Part shown: piece by piece, positions 16,924-25,295 of the stretch | Layout of the letters: every line of letters begins with the position of its first letter | How positions within the stretch are numbered: position 1 is the stretch's first letter | Assembly: GCF_043757465.1 (NCBI RefSeq) | Contig: NZ_JAYVPL010000156.1 | Location: 32,134-96,133 of the forward strand | Direction of reading: 5' to 3' | Length of the DNA stretch: 64,000 bases | Source: Armatimonas sp043757465 | GTDB lineage: Bacteria > Armatimonadota > Armatimonadia > Armatimonadales > Armatimonadaceae | The notes under the pieces: generated by a model | Databases searched by the model: none | The model's input: only the letters and a program-made list of their open reading frames with translations | Told to the model about the DNA's origin: nothing | Translations under genes and position numbers: made by a program

Positions 16924-16952
16924 ATTATATCCCGCCGATTGAAATCGGCGGA
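16924..16952 (-). promoter_or_regulatory. ftsE leaderless promoter with upstream hairpin
   Basis: TATAAT at 16929-16924 on the minus strand is preceded directly by the hairpin CCGAT-TGAA-ATCGG (plus strand 16934-16952 with flanking G/C pairs). The hairpin occupies the spacer and part of the -35 region. Similar TGAA-loop hairpins recur at 26220 and 32133. Confidence 0.6.
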
Positions 16953-16981
16953 TAATTTCCCTCCTGTCGCAAATCTCGTGA

Positions 16982-17584
16982 TCAAGCCATCACCTTGGCA
17001 GGAGCCGGTCGAGCGTTCAGTTCAGCACACGTCAGAAGAGCTAAAGCCCGACTGCCCGCTTTCGTCCAACGCATCCCTTTGCCTTTCTGACGACGACCGA
17101 TCACCTGATCTACTCCCTTTTCCATACGACCAGAACCAATGGGCTTGCCAGATTACAGAGAGCCGAAGCATTGCGGGCTTTTAACTTAGCGAGGAACTCC
17201 AAAGCCTCCTTCGCGCTCAACTTTGCCATGGGCTACCATCGAAAGCTGTTGATACACTCGGGTTTTGAGATGGTACCAATCCAGAATTACCCGGACATTT
17301 TCACCAAACAAGGCTAGCAAGTCCACCTTGACGAGGCGGGCGCAGCCCACCAAGACCAAGAAAGCCACCTCCCTCGGAACTATTACTCTCCGCTAGGTGC
17401 GCCGCGCACCGTACTGCCAAAGTGCCAAGGAGACGAGAGGGAGAGTTCAGTCCTGGTTTGAGAATAGCCGTCTGACAGCCCTTCTTGAGGCTTCCGCTCT
17501 GAGATTTTCATGCTCGGTGGTGAAGCATCTTCATCAGGACTGTTGAACCCGCTCCAGCACTCGTCGTTTGGTTTCTTCTGTCAT
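16982..17584 (-). pseudogene. Degenerate transposase gene
   Basis: This is a 750-bp gap without an intact gene. The minus strand carries scattered transposase pieces: an N-terminal-like MTEETKRRVLERVQQ followed by a stop (from 17584), a central VRVILDWYHLKTRVYQQLSM (about 17286-17229), and, after a frameshift, SAKEALEFLAKLKARN and IGSGRMEKGVDQVIGRRQK followed by GKGMRWTKAGSRALALL, ending at the stop at 16982. The D-W-Y-H and G-S-G...R-x-K-G-x-G-M-x-W patterns are typical of DDE transposases of the ISKra4 and UPF0236/ISLre2 type; I cannot choose between them. Frame breaks and internal loss make it inactive. A 37-bp stretch (17041-17077) is related to 20689-20725. Confidence 0.75.
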
Positions 17585-17709
17585 CGCCCCATGATGCCAG
17601 CTTTAGGGGCCGGTGGCGAATCTACTCACCTCACCACTTTTTTGTCCTGCACCCGCACGGCGTTCTATGGGGCATCATGAACTTTTGCACCATGATAAAA
17701 TTACTTTCT

Positions 17710-18165
17710 GTGCGAGCCGTACTACAGAGAGTTTCCGAAGCATCCGTGAGGGTTCAGGGCGAGATCGTCGGTCAGATTGGGCGTGGTCTACTGGTTCTGG
17801 TCGGAGTCGCAGACGGCGACACTGATACAGATGCCGAGACACTCGCCACAAAGATCGCTGATATCCGCCTCTTTCCTCCCGAGAACGACGACACAGGTAT
17901 GGAGCGCTCGCTTATCGAGATCGGGGGCGAAGCTCTGGTGGTTTCTCAGTTTACCCTGATGGGCGACTGTCGCAAAGGCCGCCGCCCAAGCTGGCTGGCT
18001 GCTGCCCGCCCCGACGAAGGCAAGCGACTCTATGAGCGCGTTGTCGAAAAACTACGCGCACGAAATATCCCCACGGAGACGGGCACGTTCCGCACTCACA
18101 TGGAAGTGCGACTGACCAACGACGGCCCAGTGACGATTCTACTGGACAGCCGGAAGGCATTCTGA
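17710..18165 (+). CDS. dtd: D-aminoacyl-tRNA deacylase
   Basis: DTD hydrolyses D-aminoacyl-tRNAs (and Gly-tRNA(Ala)), protecting translation from D-amino acids. The 151-residue protein contains the two signature motifs SQFTLMGDCRKGRRPSW and NDGPVTILLDS, and begins RAVLQRVSEASVRVQGE as expected. I chose the GTG at 17710 from the family alignment and because a TAAAAT box at 17696-17701 ends 8 bases upstream. ATGs at 17677 and 17692 are in frame, but they would add a non-conserved tail. A TPR protein follows after 14 bases. Confidence 0.95.
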   Translation: MRAVLQRVSEASVRVQGEIVGQIGRGLLVLVGVADGDTDTDAETLATKIADIRLFPPENDDTGMERSLIEIGGEALVVSQFTLMGDCRKGRRPSWLAAARPDEGKRLYERVVEKLRARNIPTETGTFRTHMEVRLTNDGPVTILLDSRKAF

Positions 18166-18179
18166 GTACGTAAAGTAAC

Positions 18180-19184
18180 ATGGACGAACGCGACGACGAC
18201 CTGACACCCCTAGCGGAAGAAGACGCTGCCCCGACTTCCGGGGAGGCGGGCCATGAGGAGCCCGAGGAAGACTCGCGTCACACCGATGCCTACGCCGTGC
18301 TCTCTGGGGAAGATGACGAAGTCCCGAAAAGTGCTCAGGCGCTCTCGGAGCTGGGTGAGAAACGTCTCGATGAGGGCAATATTGGAGAGGCACTCGACAA
18401 GTACCGGGGGGCCGTTCGCGCGTCTCAAGCAACGGGCGAGGACGAGAGCGATCACCGAACCAATCTGGGAGATGCCTACGCCTACTCCGGGCAGGGACTC
18501 AATGCCTACCGCCAGTACAAGCGCGCCATCAAGCTCTCCCCCCGCAAGGCTGAGCCGCACTTCTCCATGGGCGAGCTCTACCACCGCTACGGTCGGCTGC
18601 CTAGTGCCGTCACCGAGTACCGTACCGCGCTTCAGTACGCGCCGGGCAACGCCTGGTACCGCTATAGGCTCAGTGAGGCGCTACTTCAGATGGGGGATAT
18701 GGCGGCGGCAATTGTGGAGCTGGAGGAGACGGTGCAGCTTAAAGCACAGGATAGCTTCTACCACTTCTGGTTGGGAGATATCTACGCCCGCGCCGAGCGC
18801 TACGACGAGGCCATCCGCGAGCTGCAGCAAGCGACACTCTTTGCCCCCTACGATGCCTACTACAATGTGCGCCTCGGCGCACTGTACCGTCGCCGCAAGA
18901 TGTACCGTGATGCCGTCCTCGCTGTCCGGCAGGCGATCCGTCTTGCCCCAAAAAGCGCTCCGTACCACTGTCTGCTCGCCGATCTCTACTCCGATTTAAA
19001 GCTCGATGAGCACGCCGTGCACCACTACCAGGCCGCCGGACTGCTCGATGACTACGACACCGAACAGCTACATCGTCTGCGCGTCTACGCCGGGATCGAG
19101 AGCGATGATTCTCTGTCTCTGGAAGCCTTCAAGCTCGATTTTGAAAGCGATTCCGACTTCGCCATGCCTTCGGATCGAGAGTAA
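18180..19184 (+). CDS. TPR-repeat protein
   Basis: The 334-residue protein has an acidic, low-complexity N-terminus (DERDDDLTPLAEEDAAPTSG, about residues 1-50) followed by at least six tetratricopeptide repeats (ALSELGEKRLDEGNIGEALDKY, LGDAYAYSGQGLNAYRQYKRAI, ALYRRRKMYRDAVLAVRQAI) to about residue 290 and an acidic tail. TPRs form protein-binding superhelices; the partner is unknown. There is no signal peptide. It lies 14 bases after dtd and is probably co-transcribed. A hairpin at 19186 ends the unit. Confidence 0.85.
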   Translation: MDERDDDLTPLAEEDAAPTSGEAGHEEPEEDSRHTDAYAVLSGEDDEVPKSAQALSELGEKRLDEGNIGEALDKYRGAVRASQATGEDESDHRTNLGDAYAYSGQGLNAYRQYKRAIKLSPRKAEPHFSMGELYHRYGRLPSAVTEYRTALQYAPGNAWYRYRLSEALLQMGDMAAAIVELEETVQLKAQDSFYHFWLGDIYARAERYDEAIRELQQATLFAPYDAYYNVRLGALYRRRKMYRDAVLAVRQAIRLAPKSAPYHCLLADLYSDLKLDEHAVHHYQAAGLLDDYDTEQLHRLRVYAGIESDDSLSLEAFKLDFESDSDFAMPSDRE

Positions 19185-19185
19185 T

Positions 19186-19207
19186 GCCGCCCCATTTTAT
19201 GGGGCGG
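19186..19207. terminator. Bidirectional hairpin between convergent genes
   Basis: GCCGCCCCAT and ATGGGGCGGC arms around a TTT loop fill the whole gap between the TPR stop (19184) and the GH26 stop (19208). There is no long T run, so terminator function is inferred from position. Confidence 0.55.
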
Positions 19208-20623
19208 CTACTTCGCCGTAATACTCGCCTCAGTTTTTGCTGCGACGCGGCCTTTGTCATCCGTCACAATGGCGGTAATTTTGTGGGGGCCAGGGGAGAG
19301 GGTGAGCGTCGCTTCACGACCACCGGGCTCGATCACGGAAGCGGCGTCTTTGCCGTCTAGTTTGTAGGTCACGCGGTAGGTGTCGGCGTAGCAGCGTGCC
19401 CAGGACGAGATGCGTAGCTCGCCGGAGGGAACTGTCAGGCCGGTGGCGGGGAGGGGAACTGTGGTGGCTACTTTTGCCGTTGCGCCGATCCGAGAAAGAA
19501 AGTAGTCGGGTGCGATGGCGCGCTTGTAGCCCGCGAGCACTTCGTCGGAGTCGGTGACGGAGTAGTTGTTGAGCTGGCGACCGGGCGTGGCGTACTTGAG
19601 GTTGTCCATGTCGAAGATGTCTACGAGTTTCACGCGGGGGTAAAGGCGTGGCAGCGACGCATAGAGCTCGTTGATCTTCTTGCTGGCCCAGGCACTTCGG
19701 TCTTTGCCATCGGCTTTCGAGAGGTGCGACGCGCCAAACTCACAGATGGCGAGAGGCTTTTTGGGCGCATAGGTGGCGTAGACATACTTTAAGTAGTCCG
19801 CCGGGTTATCGGCGAGGCCGGAGCGCTTGGGGTCGTTGTCGTAGAACGGGACGGAGTAGAAGTTAATCCCCACCCAGTCCACGTAGGCGTCGCCGGGGTA
19901 GAACTTGGGGATGTTCTTCTCAGGGATCACATTCACACACCAGACCATCGCGACATTGGGCGCGAGCTGAGTAAAGACCTGCCGCACGAGCTGCCACTTA
20001 ACAATGTACTCATTCGCATTGGCATCGCCGCCGTAGCGGGTCCAGTCGCCGTTCATCTCGGAGGCATAGCGCAGAAAGATCGGGCAGTCCGCCTCAGCGG
20101 CGTCCTGGGCGAACTGGCGCAGGTAGGTATTCTGCTGAACGACTTGTAGTCCGTCGTTGGGCTCCCAGGCAATATGCGGTGCGACCCCTTGGGCTTTCAG
20201 TCGTGCTACCCATTTTTTAGGGAAAGGCCGCCCGTAGCTCACGTAGCAAAAGACACTGGCGTGCTTCTTGCCGGTCTTCTCACCAAACGCTGCCGGGTCC
20301 TCGTGGCTCTGGAAGTTCTCGTCGTTAAATGTCGAGCTGAGGCGCTCATCACGATCAATAAAGCCTCCCAGATAGCACCCATACGGCGGCTCCCACTTGG
20401 CCAGCGGCGAGGGAATCCTGGGGGCGACTCCTGGAAGATGCGCAAAGAGCTGGACACTGCTGGAGATACGCGCCGCCTTGGCCTCCTCGACTTTTGCGCC
20501 TTCGGTATCGCCGTTCTTTTTATAGATCGCGGCCTCTTTGCGGTAGGCATCAGCCGCCTCGGCGAACTTCCCAGCTTTTTCCAGCGACTCCGCACGTCGT
20601 CTCCACTCAGCAGCAGATTGCAT
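19208..20623 (-). CDS. Glycoside hydrolase, GH26-like (beta-mannanase family)
   Basis: The 471-residue protein starts with a TPR/MIT-like helical hairpin (RRRAESLEKAGKFAEAADAYRKEAAIY, about residues 8-50), then a GH26-like TIM barrel. The acid/base candidate is Glu189 in RYASEMNGDW and the nucleophile candidate is Glu295 in AICEFGAS; YVDWVGINFYS is also typical. A C-terminal beta-sandwich of about 85 residues (LRISSWARCYADTYRVTYKLDG) follows. GH26 enzymes cut beta-1,4-mannans or related beta-glucans. No signal peptide is visible, which is odd for a polymer-degrading enzyme, so the substrate may be an imported oligosaccharide. TAAAAT at 20635-20630 ends 6 bases before ATG. Confidence 0.82.
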   Translation of the reverse strand: MQSAAEWRRRAESLEKAGKFAEAADAYRKEAAIYKKNGDTEGAKVEEAKAARISSSVQLFAHLPGVAPRIPSPLAKWEPPYGCYLGGFIDRDERLSSTFNDENFQSHEDPAAFGEKTGKKHASVFCYVSYGRPFPKKWVARLKAQGVAPHIAWEPNDGLQVVQQNTYLRQFAQDAAEADCPIFLRYASEMNGDWTRYGGDANANEYIVKWQLVRQVFTQLAPNVAMVWCVNVIPEKNIPKFYPGDAYVDWVGINFYSVPFYDNDPKRSGLADNPADYLKYVYATYAPKKPLAICEFGASHLSKADGKDRSAWASKKINELYASLPRLYPRVKLVDIFDMDNLKYATPGRQLNNYSVTDSDEVLAGYKRAIAPDYFLSRIGATAKVATTVPLPATGLTVPSGELRISSWARCYADTYRVTYKLDGKDAASVIEPGGREATLTLSPGPHKITAIVTDDKGRVAAKTEASITAK

Positions 20624-20656
20624 GGGAGCATTTTACCAGAGGGTGAACCTACCTGG

Positions 20657-20990
20657 CAGGGGAACCGCATTTAGATTTACCAGGAGGGCTAAAGCACAAC
20701 TGCCCGATTTGGTCTAACTCATCCCGGCTATGGATCGGGGCGTGTTGTTGGCCAACAGGGAGCCTCAGATGAGAAGTCACTTGCCCGGCAACGCAACAGA
20801 ACCCATAGCCGGCAAAAGAAGGCTGAAAAGTCCCCCGCAATTAGCGGAAACTAAAGAAAGAGGGGGTGTCGTGCATTGTTGCGGCGAGGATCGGTAAGAT
20901 CCTGGAAAGCTTCGGTAAAGTTCAAGGAGTGCTCCAAGGGTAAGAATTTTCTTAGAGCTTATCCTGGTAAATCTAAATGCGGTTCCCCTG
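20657..20990. mobile_element. 334-bp non-autonomous element with 29-bp perfect terminal inverted repeats
   Basis: Bases 20657-20685 and 20962-20990 are exact reverse complements over 29 bp (CAGGGGAACCGCATTTAGAT... ). Between them are a 37-bp piece related to the dead transposase at 17041-17077 (31 of 37 matching), an 87-bp MITE (20725-20811), and about 150 bp of non-coding sequence. It has no intact gene. I could not find a convincing target-site duplication. It looks like a decayed IS or a MITE carrying a nested second MITE, just upstream of the metK riboswitch. Confidence 0.75.
20725..20811 (+). mobile_element. 87-bp MITE-like element, copy 2
   Basis: Bounded by CGGCTATGG and CCATAGCCG, a 9-bp perfect inverted end pair. 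It matches copy 1 at 9569-9655 at 81 of 87 positions in the opposite orientation and is nested in the 334-bp inverted-repeat element. Confidence 0.8.
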
Positions 20991-21041
20991 AGGATATTGA
21001 CGGCTAAATTTTAGCATGGTAGAGTACACTTCGACAAATGT

Positions 21042-21146
21042 CTTGTCCAGAGTGGCGGAGGGACCGGCCCTATGAAACCACCGCAACCGGCGCGAATCTG
21101 CGTAGCCTGGTGCGAATTCCGAGCAGGCGCAACCTGCGAAGACAAG
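21042..21146 (+). promoter_or_regulatory. SAM-I (S-box) riboswitch controlling metK
   Basis: The aptamer core is clear: CTTGTC at the 5' end pairs with GACAAG at 21141-21146 (P1); between them are AGAGTGGCGGAGGGACCGGC, CCTATGAAACC, GCAACCGGC, and AGCCTGGTGC-GAATTCC, matching the S-box consensus. It lies 58 bases before metK. Downstream, TTCTCTC (21154-21160) can pair with GAGAGAA in the ribosome-binding region (21192-21198), and a second GACAAG copy at 21176 could compete for P1. This points to translational rather than transcriptional control, since no T-run terminator is seen. Confidence 0.93.
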
Positions 21147-21203
21147 AGACACTCTTCTCTCGCCTTGGGTCTGCAGACAAGACAAAATAAAGAGAGAAAC
21201 TAA

Positions 21204-22430
21204 ATGTCTGACATTTCACTGTTCACTTCCGAGTCTGTCTCGGTAGGCCACCCTGATAAAGTGGCCGACCAGATCAGCGACGCGATCCTTGACTTCTGCC
21301 TTTCCGAGCTGCCCACCAGCCGTGTCGCCTGCGAGACCCTCGTGACGACCGATACGGTTGTTGTCGCGGGTGAGATCACCACTAAAAAAGATGCGCTCAC
21401 CGCCCGTAAAGTAGATGAGATAGCAAGCAATGTGATTGCGGAGATCGGTTACAACGACCCCGCCATGCTCTTCTCCGCCCACGAAGTGCGTGTCTTCAAC
21501 TTCATCCATGCCCAGTCCCCGGATATCGCGATGGGTGTTGACTCTGGTGGTGCAGGTGATCAGGGCCTGATGTTCGGGTTTGCCTGCGACGATACCGCGG
21601 CGCTCATGCCCCTGCCCATTCAAGTGGCGCATCAGCTGGTCGCTACCCATGTCGAGCTGCGTAACTCCAAGAGATTGGCTTGGCTGCGCCCCGATGCCAA
21701 GAGCCAAGTAACCGTGAAGTACGATACCAGCGGCAAGCCCGTCGGCCTTGATGCCATTGTGCTCTCCACTCAGCACGATGAGAGTGTCATGGGCGAGAAG
21801 CACGGCAGACCGTACTTCACCGACGAAGCCCGTCAGCAGATTATCGAGCAGCTCATCCGCCCTGTTCTTCTCAAAGAGTGTCCCAATCTCATCACCGGTG
21901 AGCTGGTCGCTTTAACTCCCGATAACCTGGATGCCACCGTGGCCGAGGGGGCGATCCGCTGCTTTGTCAACCCGACCGGGAACTTCCTGATCGGTGGCCC
22001 TCATGGCGATTCGGGCCTGACGGGGCGCAAGATCATCGTGGACACCTACGGCGGCTATGCGCGCCACGGTGGCGGCGCGTTCTCGGGCAAGGATCCAACC
22101 AAAGTGGACCGCTCGGCAGCCTATGTCGCACGCTACCTGGCTAAGCTCGTGATCGCAGCGGGGCTTGCCAGCAAGTGCGAGATTCAGCTCGCTTACGCTA
22201 TTGGGGTCGCCCAGCCGGTCTCCGTGCGCGTGGACACTTTTGGCACCGGCAAGCTCCCCGACACCGAGATCTCCGCACGCCTCAAGAGCAAGTTCGATCT
22301 GACCCCCAAGGGCATTATTGACACGCTCAACCTGCGCCGCCCGATCTACCAGGCGACCGCCAAGAACGGTCACTTCGGCAACCAGAGTTTCCCCTGGGAA
22401 GACACCAGCCGCGCGGGCGAGCTGGCCTAA
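21204..22430 (+). CDS. metK: S-adenosylmethionine synthetase
   Basis: MetK makes SAM from methionine and ATP. The 408-residue protein carries FTSESVSVGHPDKVADQISDA at the start, the ATP/P-loop-like motif GGAGDQGLMFG, and the C-terminal signature GGGAFSGKDPTKVDRSAAY. Length is normal for the family. AGAGAG upstream acts as a modest Shine-Dalgarno, in keeping with riboswitch control of ribosome access. It is monocistronic: preceded by the SAM-I riboswitch and followed by a strong terminator at 22441. Confidence 0.98.
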   Translation: MSDISLFTSESVSVGHPDKVADQISDAILDFCLSELPTSRVACETLVTTDTVVVAGEITTKKDALTARKVDEIASNVIAEIGYNDPAMLFSAHEVRVFNFIHAQSPDIAMGVDSGGAGDQGLMFGFACDDTAALMPLPIQVAHQLVATHVELRNSKRLAWLRPDAKSQVTVKYDTSGKPVGLDAIVLSTQHDESVMGEKHGRPYFTDEARQQIIEQLIRPVLLKECPNLITGELVALTPDNLDATVAEGAIRCFVNPTGNFLIGGPHGDSGLTGRKIIVDTYGGYARHGGGAFSGKDPTKVDRSAAYVARYLAKLVIAAGLASKCEIQLAYAIGVAQPVSVRVDTFGTGKLPDTEISARLKSKFDLTPKGIIDTLNLRRPIYQATAKNGHFGNQSFPWEDTSRAGELA

Positions 22431-22440
22431 CAGCGACACC

Positions 22441-22474
22441 AACGCCCCCCTCGGCAGGATGGGGGGCGTTTTTT
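22441..22474 (+). terminator. metK intrinsic terminator
   Basis: AACGCCCCCC and GGGGGGCGTT arms around TCGGCAGGAT, followed directly by a T run (GTTTTTTGC). Confidence 0.92.
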
Positions 22475-22504
22475 GCATTTGGGCGGGATACGGGTTCGGG
22501 CGGC

Positions 22505-23929
22505 TTAAACCGCCCGCTGCAACGACCGCCTCTTATACAGAAACTCGAAGAGGTTGCCTTCGTGAGGCTGATCCCACGAGGTGTGCATCGTGGAGATGGG
22601 GCCGAGGTTTAGGCGGTCAATCAGCGGACAGTCGAAGAGCTGATCAATGAAGGCTTCGTCTTGCGTGATGGCCATGACGACTAGCGACGGGCCGATCTGC
22701 GCGAGCATCTCACTCTGGGGTACCTCGACGACACTGGCGTAGGGGAACAGATACTCTTTGTTCGAGAGTGGGTGCTGGAAGCTATTGCAGTGAATAACAG
22801 TGGGCCGCAGATACGTGCTGCCATCCATCTCCACCAGGCGCTCGCCGGTGCGGTGCTTGGCGGTGATGTCTTCTGCGCCCGAGGTTTTGAGGCCGTCGGT
22901 CACGGCACCATCCATAAACTCAGCCATCTTGGGATTGGCGAAGCCCGAGAGCACGGCGGCGGGGTCACTGGCGGGACGCGGCTCGATGACGGCAAGCTTC
23001 TTGGCCAGGGCATCGGCGATCTCGGCTCCGTATTTTGGCACCACGACCGCGCTGGCGTTGATACAGCTACGGCCTCCGTTGTCGGCAATTGAGGACGCAA
23101 TCACGTCAATAAACTCCGGCCAGCGCTCAATGCAGTCGTCGCCGATGAGGACTTTGCTCCAGCCAGGGCCATGGACACTGACGCCGGGGTTGCCCGCGTA
23201 GCGCTCGACCGTCGCCTGGTCGCCGAAGATAATCGCCCTCTTGCAGTGCTCCATCACGGCGGCGCTACCCTCGTGATCCGTGGGGTAGAAGCTGAATGCC
23301 TCGGGGGGAGCGCCCGCTGCGATAAAGGCCTGAATAATGCGAAACGGGGTCCAGGGCTCCTCGCGGCCCGGCTTCAAAACAATCGGAATCTTGAGGGCAA
23401 TGCAAGGAATCCAGAGCGAGTTCACGCCCGGCGAGTTGCTAGGGAGCACCACGCCGAGTGCCTCGGTGGTGGCGTAGTAGCTCACGGGGACGCCGTTCTG
23501 CTCGCCGTAGCCCTTGTCTAAAACCTCTAAGGGCATCCCGCGCGTGAGGCCCTTGAGGATCGTCGGCATCTGGGTGAAGACTTGGTTGATCTTAGCCATG
23601 TTGCGGCGGATCATCACGTGGGGCAGGCCGCTGGTGGCGGCAAGCTGCGCAATATAGTCCTCAGGGGTCTGGACTTGGCCATCGCCCAGCGGAAGCGCGG
23701 ACTCCACAAAGTGCTTGCCGGCCTCGGCGCAGATCTCCAGAAGCCGCGCGATTGGAATATCCCGCAGACACGTACGCGACGGCTTGCGCAGGTCGCGGCG
23801 GATCACGCCCGCATTGACCTGCCCCACATGCGCGACCACTTCCCCACTCTTGACACTCTTGAGCTCCGCACGCTCCAAACTCTCGTACACCTGACCCCGA
23901 CGCAGTGTTGGCAGATACGGTAGTGACAT
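22505..23929 (-). CDS. Aldehyde dehydrogenase superfamily, acyl-CoA reductase (LuxC)-like
   Basis: The 474-residue protein is an ALDH-fold enzyme with the catalytic Cys289 in NGGRSCINAS. The Rossmann region reads GVVLPSNSPGVNSLWIPCIALK and KPGREEPWTP. The N-terminus (YLPTLRRGQVYESLERAEL) and the absence of the usual ALDH Glu-x-G-G general-base motif make it more like acyl-CoA reductases of the LuxC type, which make aldehydes from activated acyl groups, than like an ordinary NAD aldehyde oxidase. GAGG lies 9 bases before ATG. A LuxE-like ligase at 26239 is its plausible partner. The acyl substrate is unknown. Confidence 0.8.
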   Translation of the reverse strand: MSLPYLPTLRRGQVYESLERAELKSVKSGEVVAHVGQVNAGVIRRDLRKPSRTCLRDIPIARLLEICAEAGKHFVESALPLGDGQVQTPEDYIAQLAATSGLPHVMIRRNMAKINQVFTQMPTILKGLTRGMPLEVLDKGYGEQNGVPVSYYATTEALGVVLPSNSPGVNSLWIPCIALKIPIVLKPGREEPWTPFRIIQAFIAAGAPPEAFSFYPTDHEGSAAVMEHCKRAIIFGDQATVERYAGNPGVSVHGPGWSKVLIGDDCIERWPEFIDVIASSIADNGGRSCINASAVVVPKYGAEIADALAKKLAVIEPRPASDPAAVLSGFANPKMAEFMDGAVTDGLKTSGAEDITAKHRTGERLVEMDGSTYLRPTVIHCNSFQHPLSNKEYLFPYASVVEVPQSEMLAQIGPSLVVMAITQDEAFIDQLFDCPLIDRLNLGPISTMHTSWDQPHEGNLFEFLYKRRSLQRAV

Positions 23930-23948
23930 GTTTTTTTCCTCTATTTCG

Positions 23949-24098
23949 ATAAAATCGCCCCCATGAACGGGGGCGTGTTATTGTCCTCATCCCTCGGACA
24001 CAAAGGCCGCAAGCGGCCATCCCAAATTTCTATGGGCGGCACGCCCTTCGTGTCGCGAAGCGACAACAAGACGCCCCCGTTCATGGGGGCGATTTTAT
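23949..24098. mobile_element. 150-bp palindromic element with 27-bp terminal inverted repeats
   Basis: Bases 23949-23975 and 24072-24098 are exact reverse complements over 27 bp, and each arm is itself a hairpin (CGCCCCC-ATGAA-CGGGGGCG). Internal hairpins are GGCCGC-AA-GCGGCC (24005) and GTCGC-GAA-GCGAC (24052). The right arm ends at the stop codon of the PQQ-propeller gene. The segment GGGCGGCACGCC followed by GACGCCC is shared with the element at 40329, so this is a repeated family. It fills the gap between the ALDH and PQQ genes, both of which are on the minus strand. Confidence 0.75.
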
Positions 24099-25264
24099 TT
24101 TCCGCTCACGGCAATGAGATGGCTCAGGGTGCGCAGATACAGCGTCTTCTCGCCAAACGCCGGAGTGGCATTGGTGATCTCGCCCAGCTCGTGTCGTCCC
24201 AAAAGCTTGAAAGTCTTCTCGGCGGCGATCACGATCAGCTCACCTTTATTGCTCATCGCCCAGAGCTTCCCCTCACAAAACACGGGAGAGCCGTAGAAGT
24301 TCCCACCAACGCGCTCCAGCCAGACCGTCTCCCCTGACTCGGGCTTGACGCAGTGAACCACGCCGCCGTCGCCCCAGAGAAAGAGAAGGTCGTTGACGTA
24401 GAGCGGACAGGGAACATAGGGCGTGTTACGTGTCTGCTTCCAGGCGATCTCGGGTTTCCCAGTGGCATTTGGTTTTAGGGCCACAAAGAGCCGACTGCCA
24501 TTGCCGACTCCCGTTCCCGCAAAAATCAGTCCGCCTGCCACAAGGGGAGAGCCGACGCAGCGGTAGGTAAAGAGCCCCGGGGTCTCCCAGAGCACTTTGC
24601 CGGTCTTGGCCTCGACGCTGGCGATTCCCTGAAGTGTGCTGGCAAAGAGAAGCTGCATCGGGGCGGTTTTTTCGGGCTGGTAGAGGCACGGGACGGCATA
24701 GGGCGCGTCTTTGCTGGGCCGCTTGACCTCCCAGCGCGTCTGGCCGGTCTTAGCATCTAAAGCCAGCAGGCTCCCCGGCGCGTTCTCCGGCTCGCGGGAG
24801 AAGATCAGCATACCGTCGTGGAGGATCGAGCCAGACCCGCCTCCGTGCTGGGTGGGAAACTCGCCAAACTCCCGCCGCCAGACCTCTTTTCCCGCCAGCG
24901 TGTGCGCCGTCACCACAAAGTTCTCCGGTGCAGGCCAGGTCGAGTAGACACGCTCTTTGTCCACCGTGGGAGTCGCGCTGGCCGCCGTGTTCAGCTCATG
25001 GGTGTGGTACGCCTTGTAGTCAAAGCTCTGCCGCCAGCGCTCCTTTCCCGTTTTCGTGTCCAGACAGACCAGGTGCCGCTTGCCGGTTTCTTTCTGCGCC
25101 GCCGTCACAAACACCGACTCGCCCATCAAAACCGGCGACGAGTGCCCCTCGCCCGGAAGCGTGGCTTTCCACCGAATGTCTTTGTCCGTAAAGTCCGCCG
25201 CGACTCCCGTAGGCAACCCGATGCCTGTGCCATTGGGTCCTCGAAACCGTGTCCAGTCTTGCAT
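24095..25264 (-). CDS. PQQ-like beta-propeller repeat protein
   Basis: The 389-residue protein is built of PQQ/outer-membrane-assembly-type beta-propeller repeats, with blade motifs such as LVCLDTKTGKERWRQSF, LLALDAKTGQTRWEVKR and VEAKTGKVLWETPGL (D/E-x-K-T-G-x-x-x-W). It opens WTRFRGPNGTGIG, common in planctomycete and verrucomicrobial PQQ-like proteins. No signal peptide is visible from this start, although relatives are often exported. Whether it binds PQQ or is only a scaffold cannot be told. TAGAAT ends 6 bases before the ATG. Confidence 0.85.
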   Translation of the reverse strand: MQDWTRFRGPNGTGIGLPTGVAADFTDKDIRWKATLPGEGHSSPVLMGESVFVTAAQKETGKRHLVCLDTKTGKERWRQSFDYKAYHTHELNTAASATPTVDKERVYSTWPAPENFVVTAHTLAGKEVWRREFGEFPTQHGGGSGSILHDGMLIFSREPENAPGSLLALDAKTGQTRWEVKRPSKDAPYAVPCLYQPEKTAPMQLLFASTLQGIASVEAKTGKVLWETPGLFTYRCVGSPLVAGGLIFAGTGVGNGSRLFVALKPNATGKPEIAWKQTRNTPYVPCPLYVNDLLFLWGDGGVVHCVKPESGETVWLERVGGNFYGSPVFCEGKLWAMSNKGELIVIAAEKTFKLLGRHELGEITNATPAFGEKTLYLRTLSHLIAVSGK

Positions 25265-25295
25265 GAAGCTATTCTACCTGCCAAACTGGATTCCG

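Noticed and set aside
17586..17681. CCCCATGATGCC / GGGGCATCATGA as terminal inverted repeats of the dead transposase element
   Set aside because: Only about 9 bases match in the proper arrangement and no target duplication is seen.
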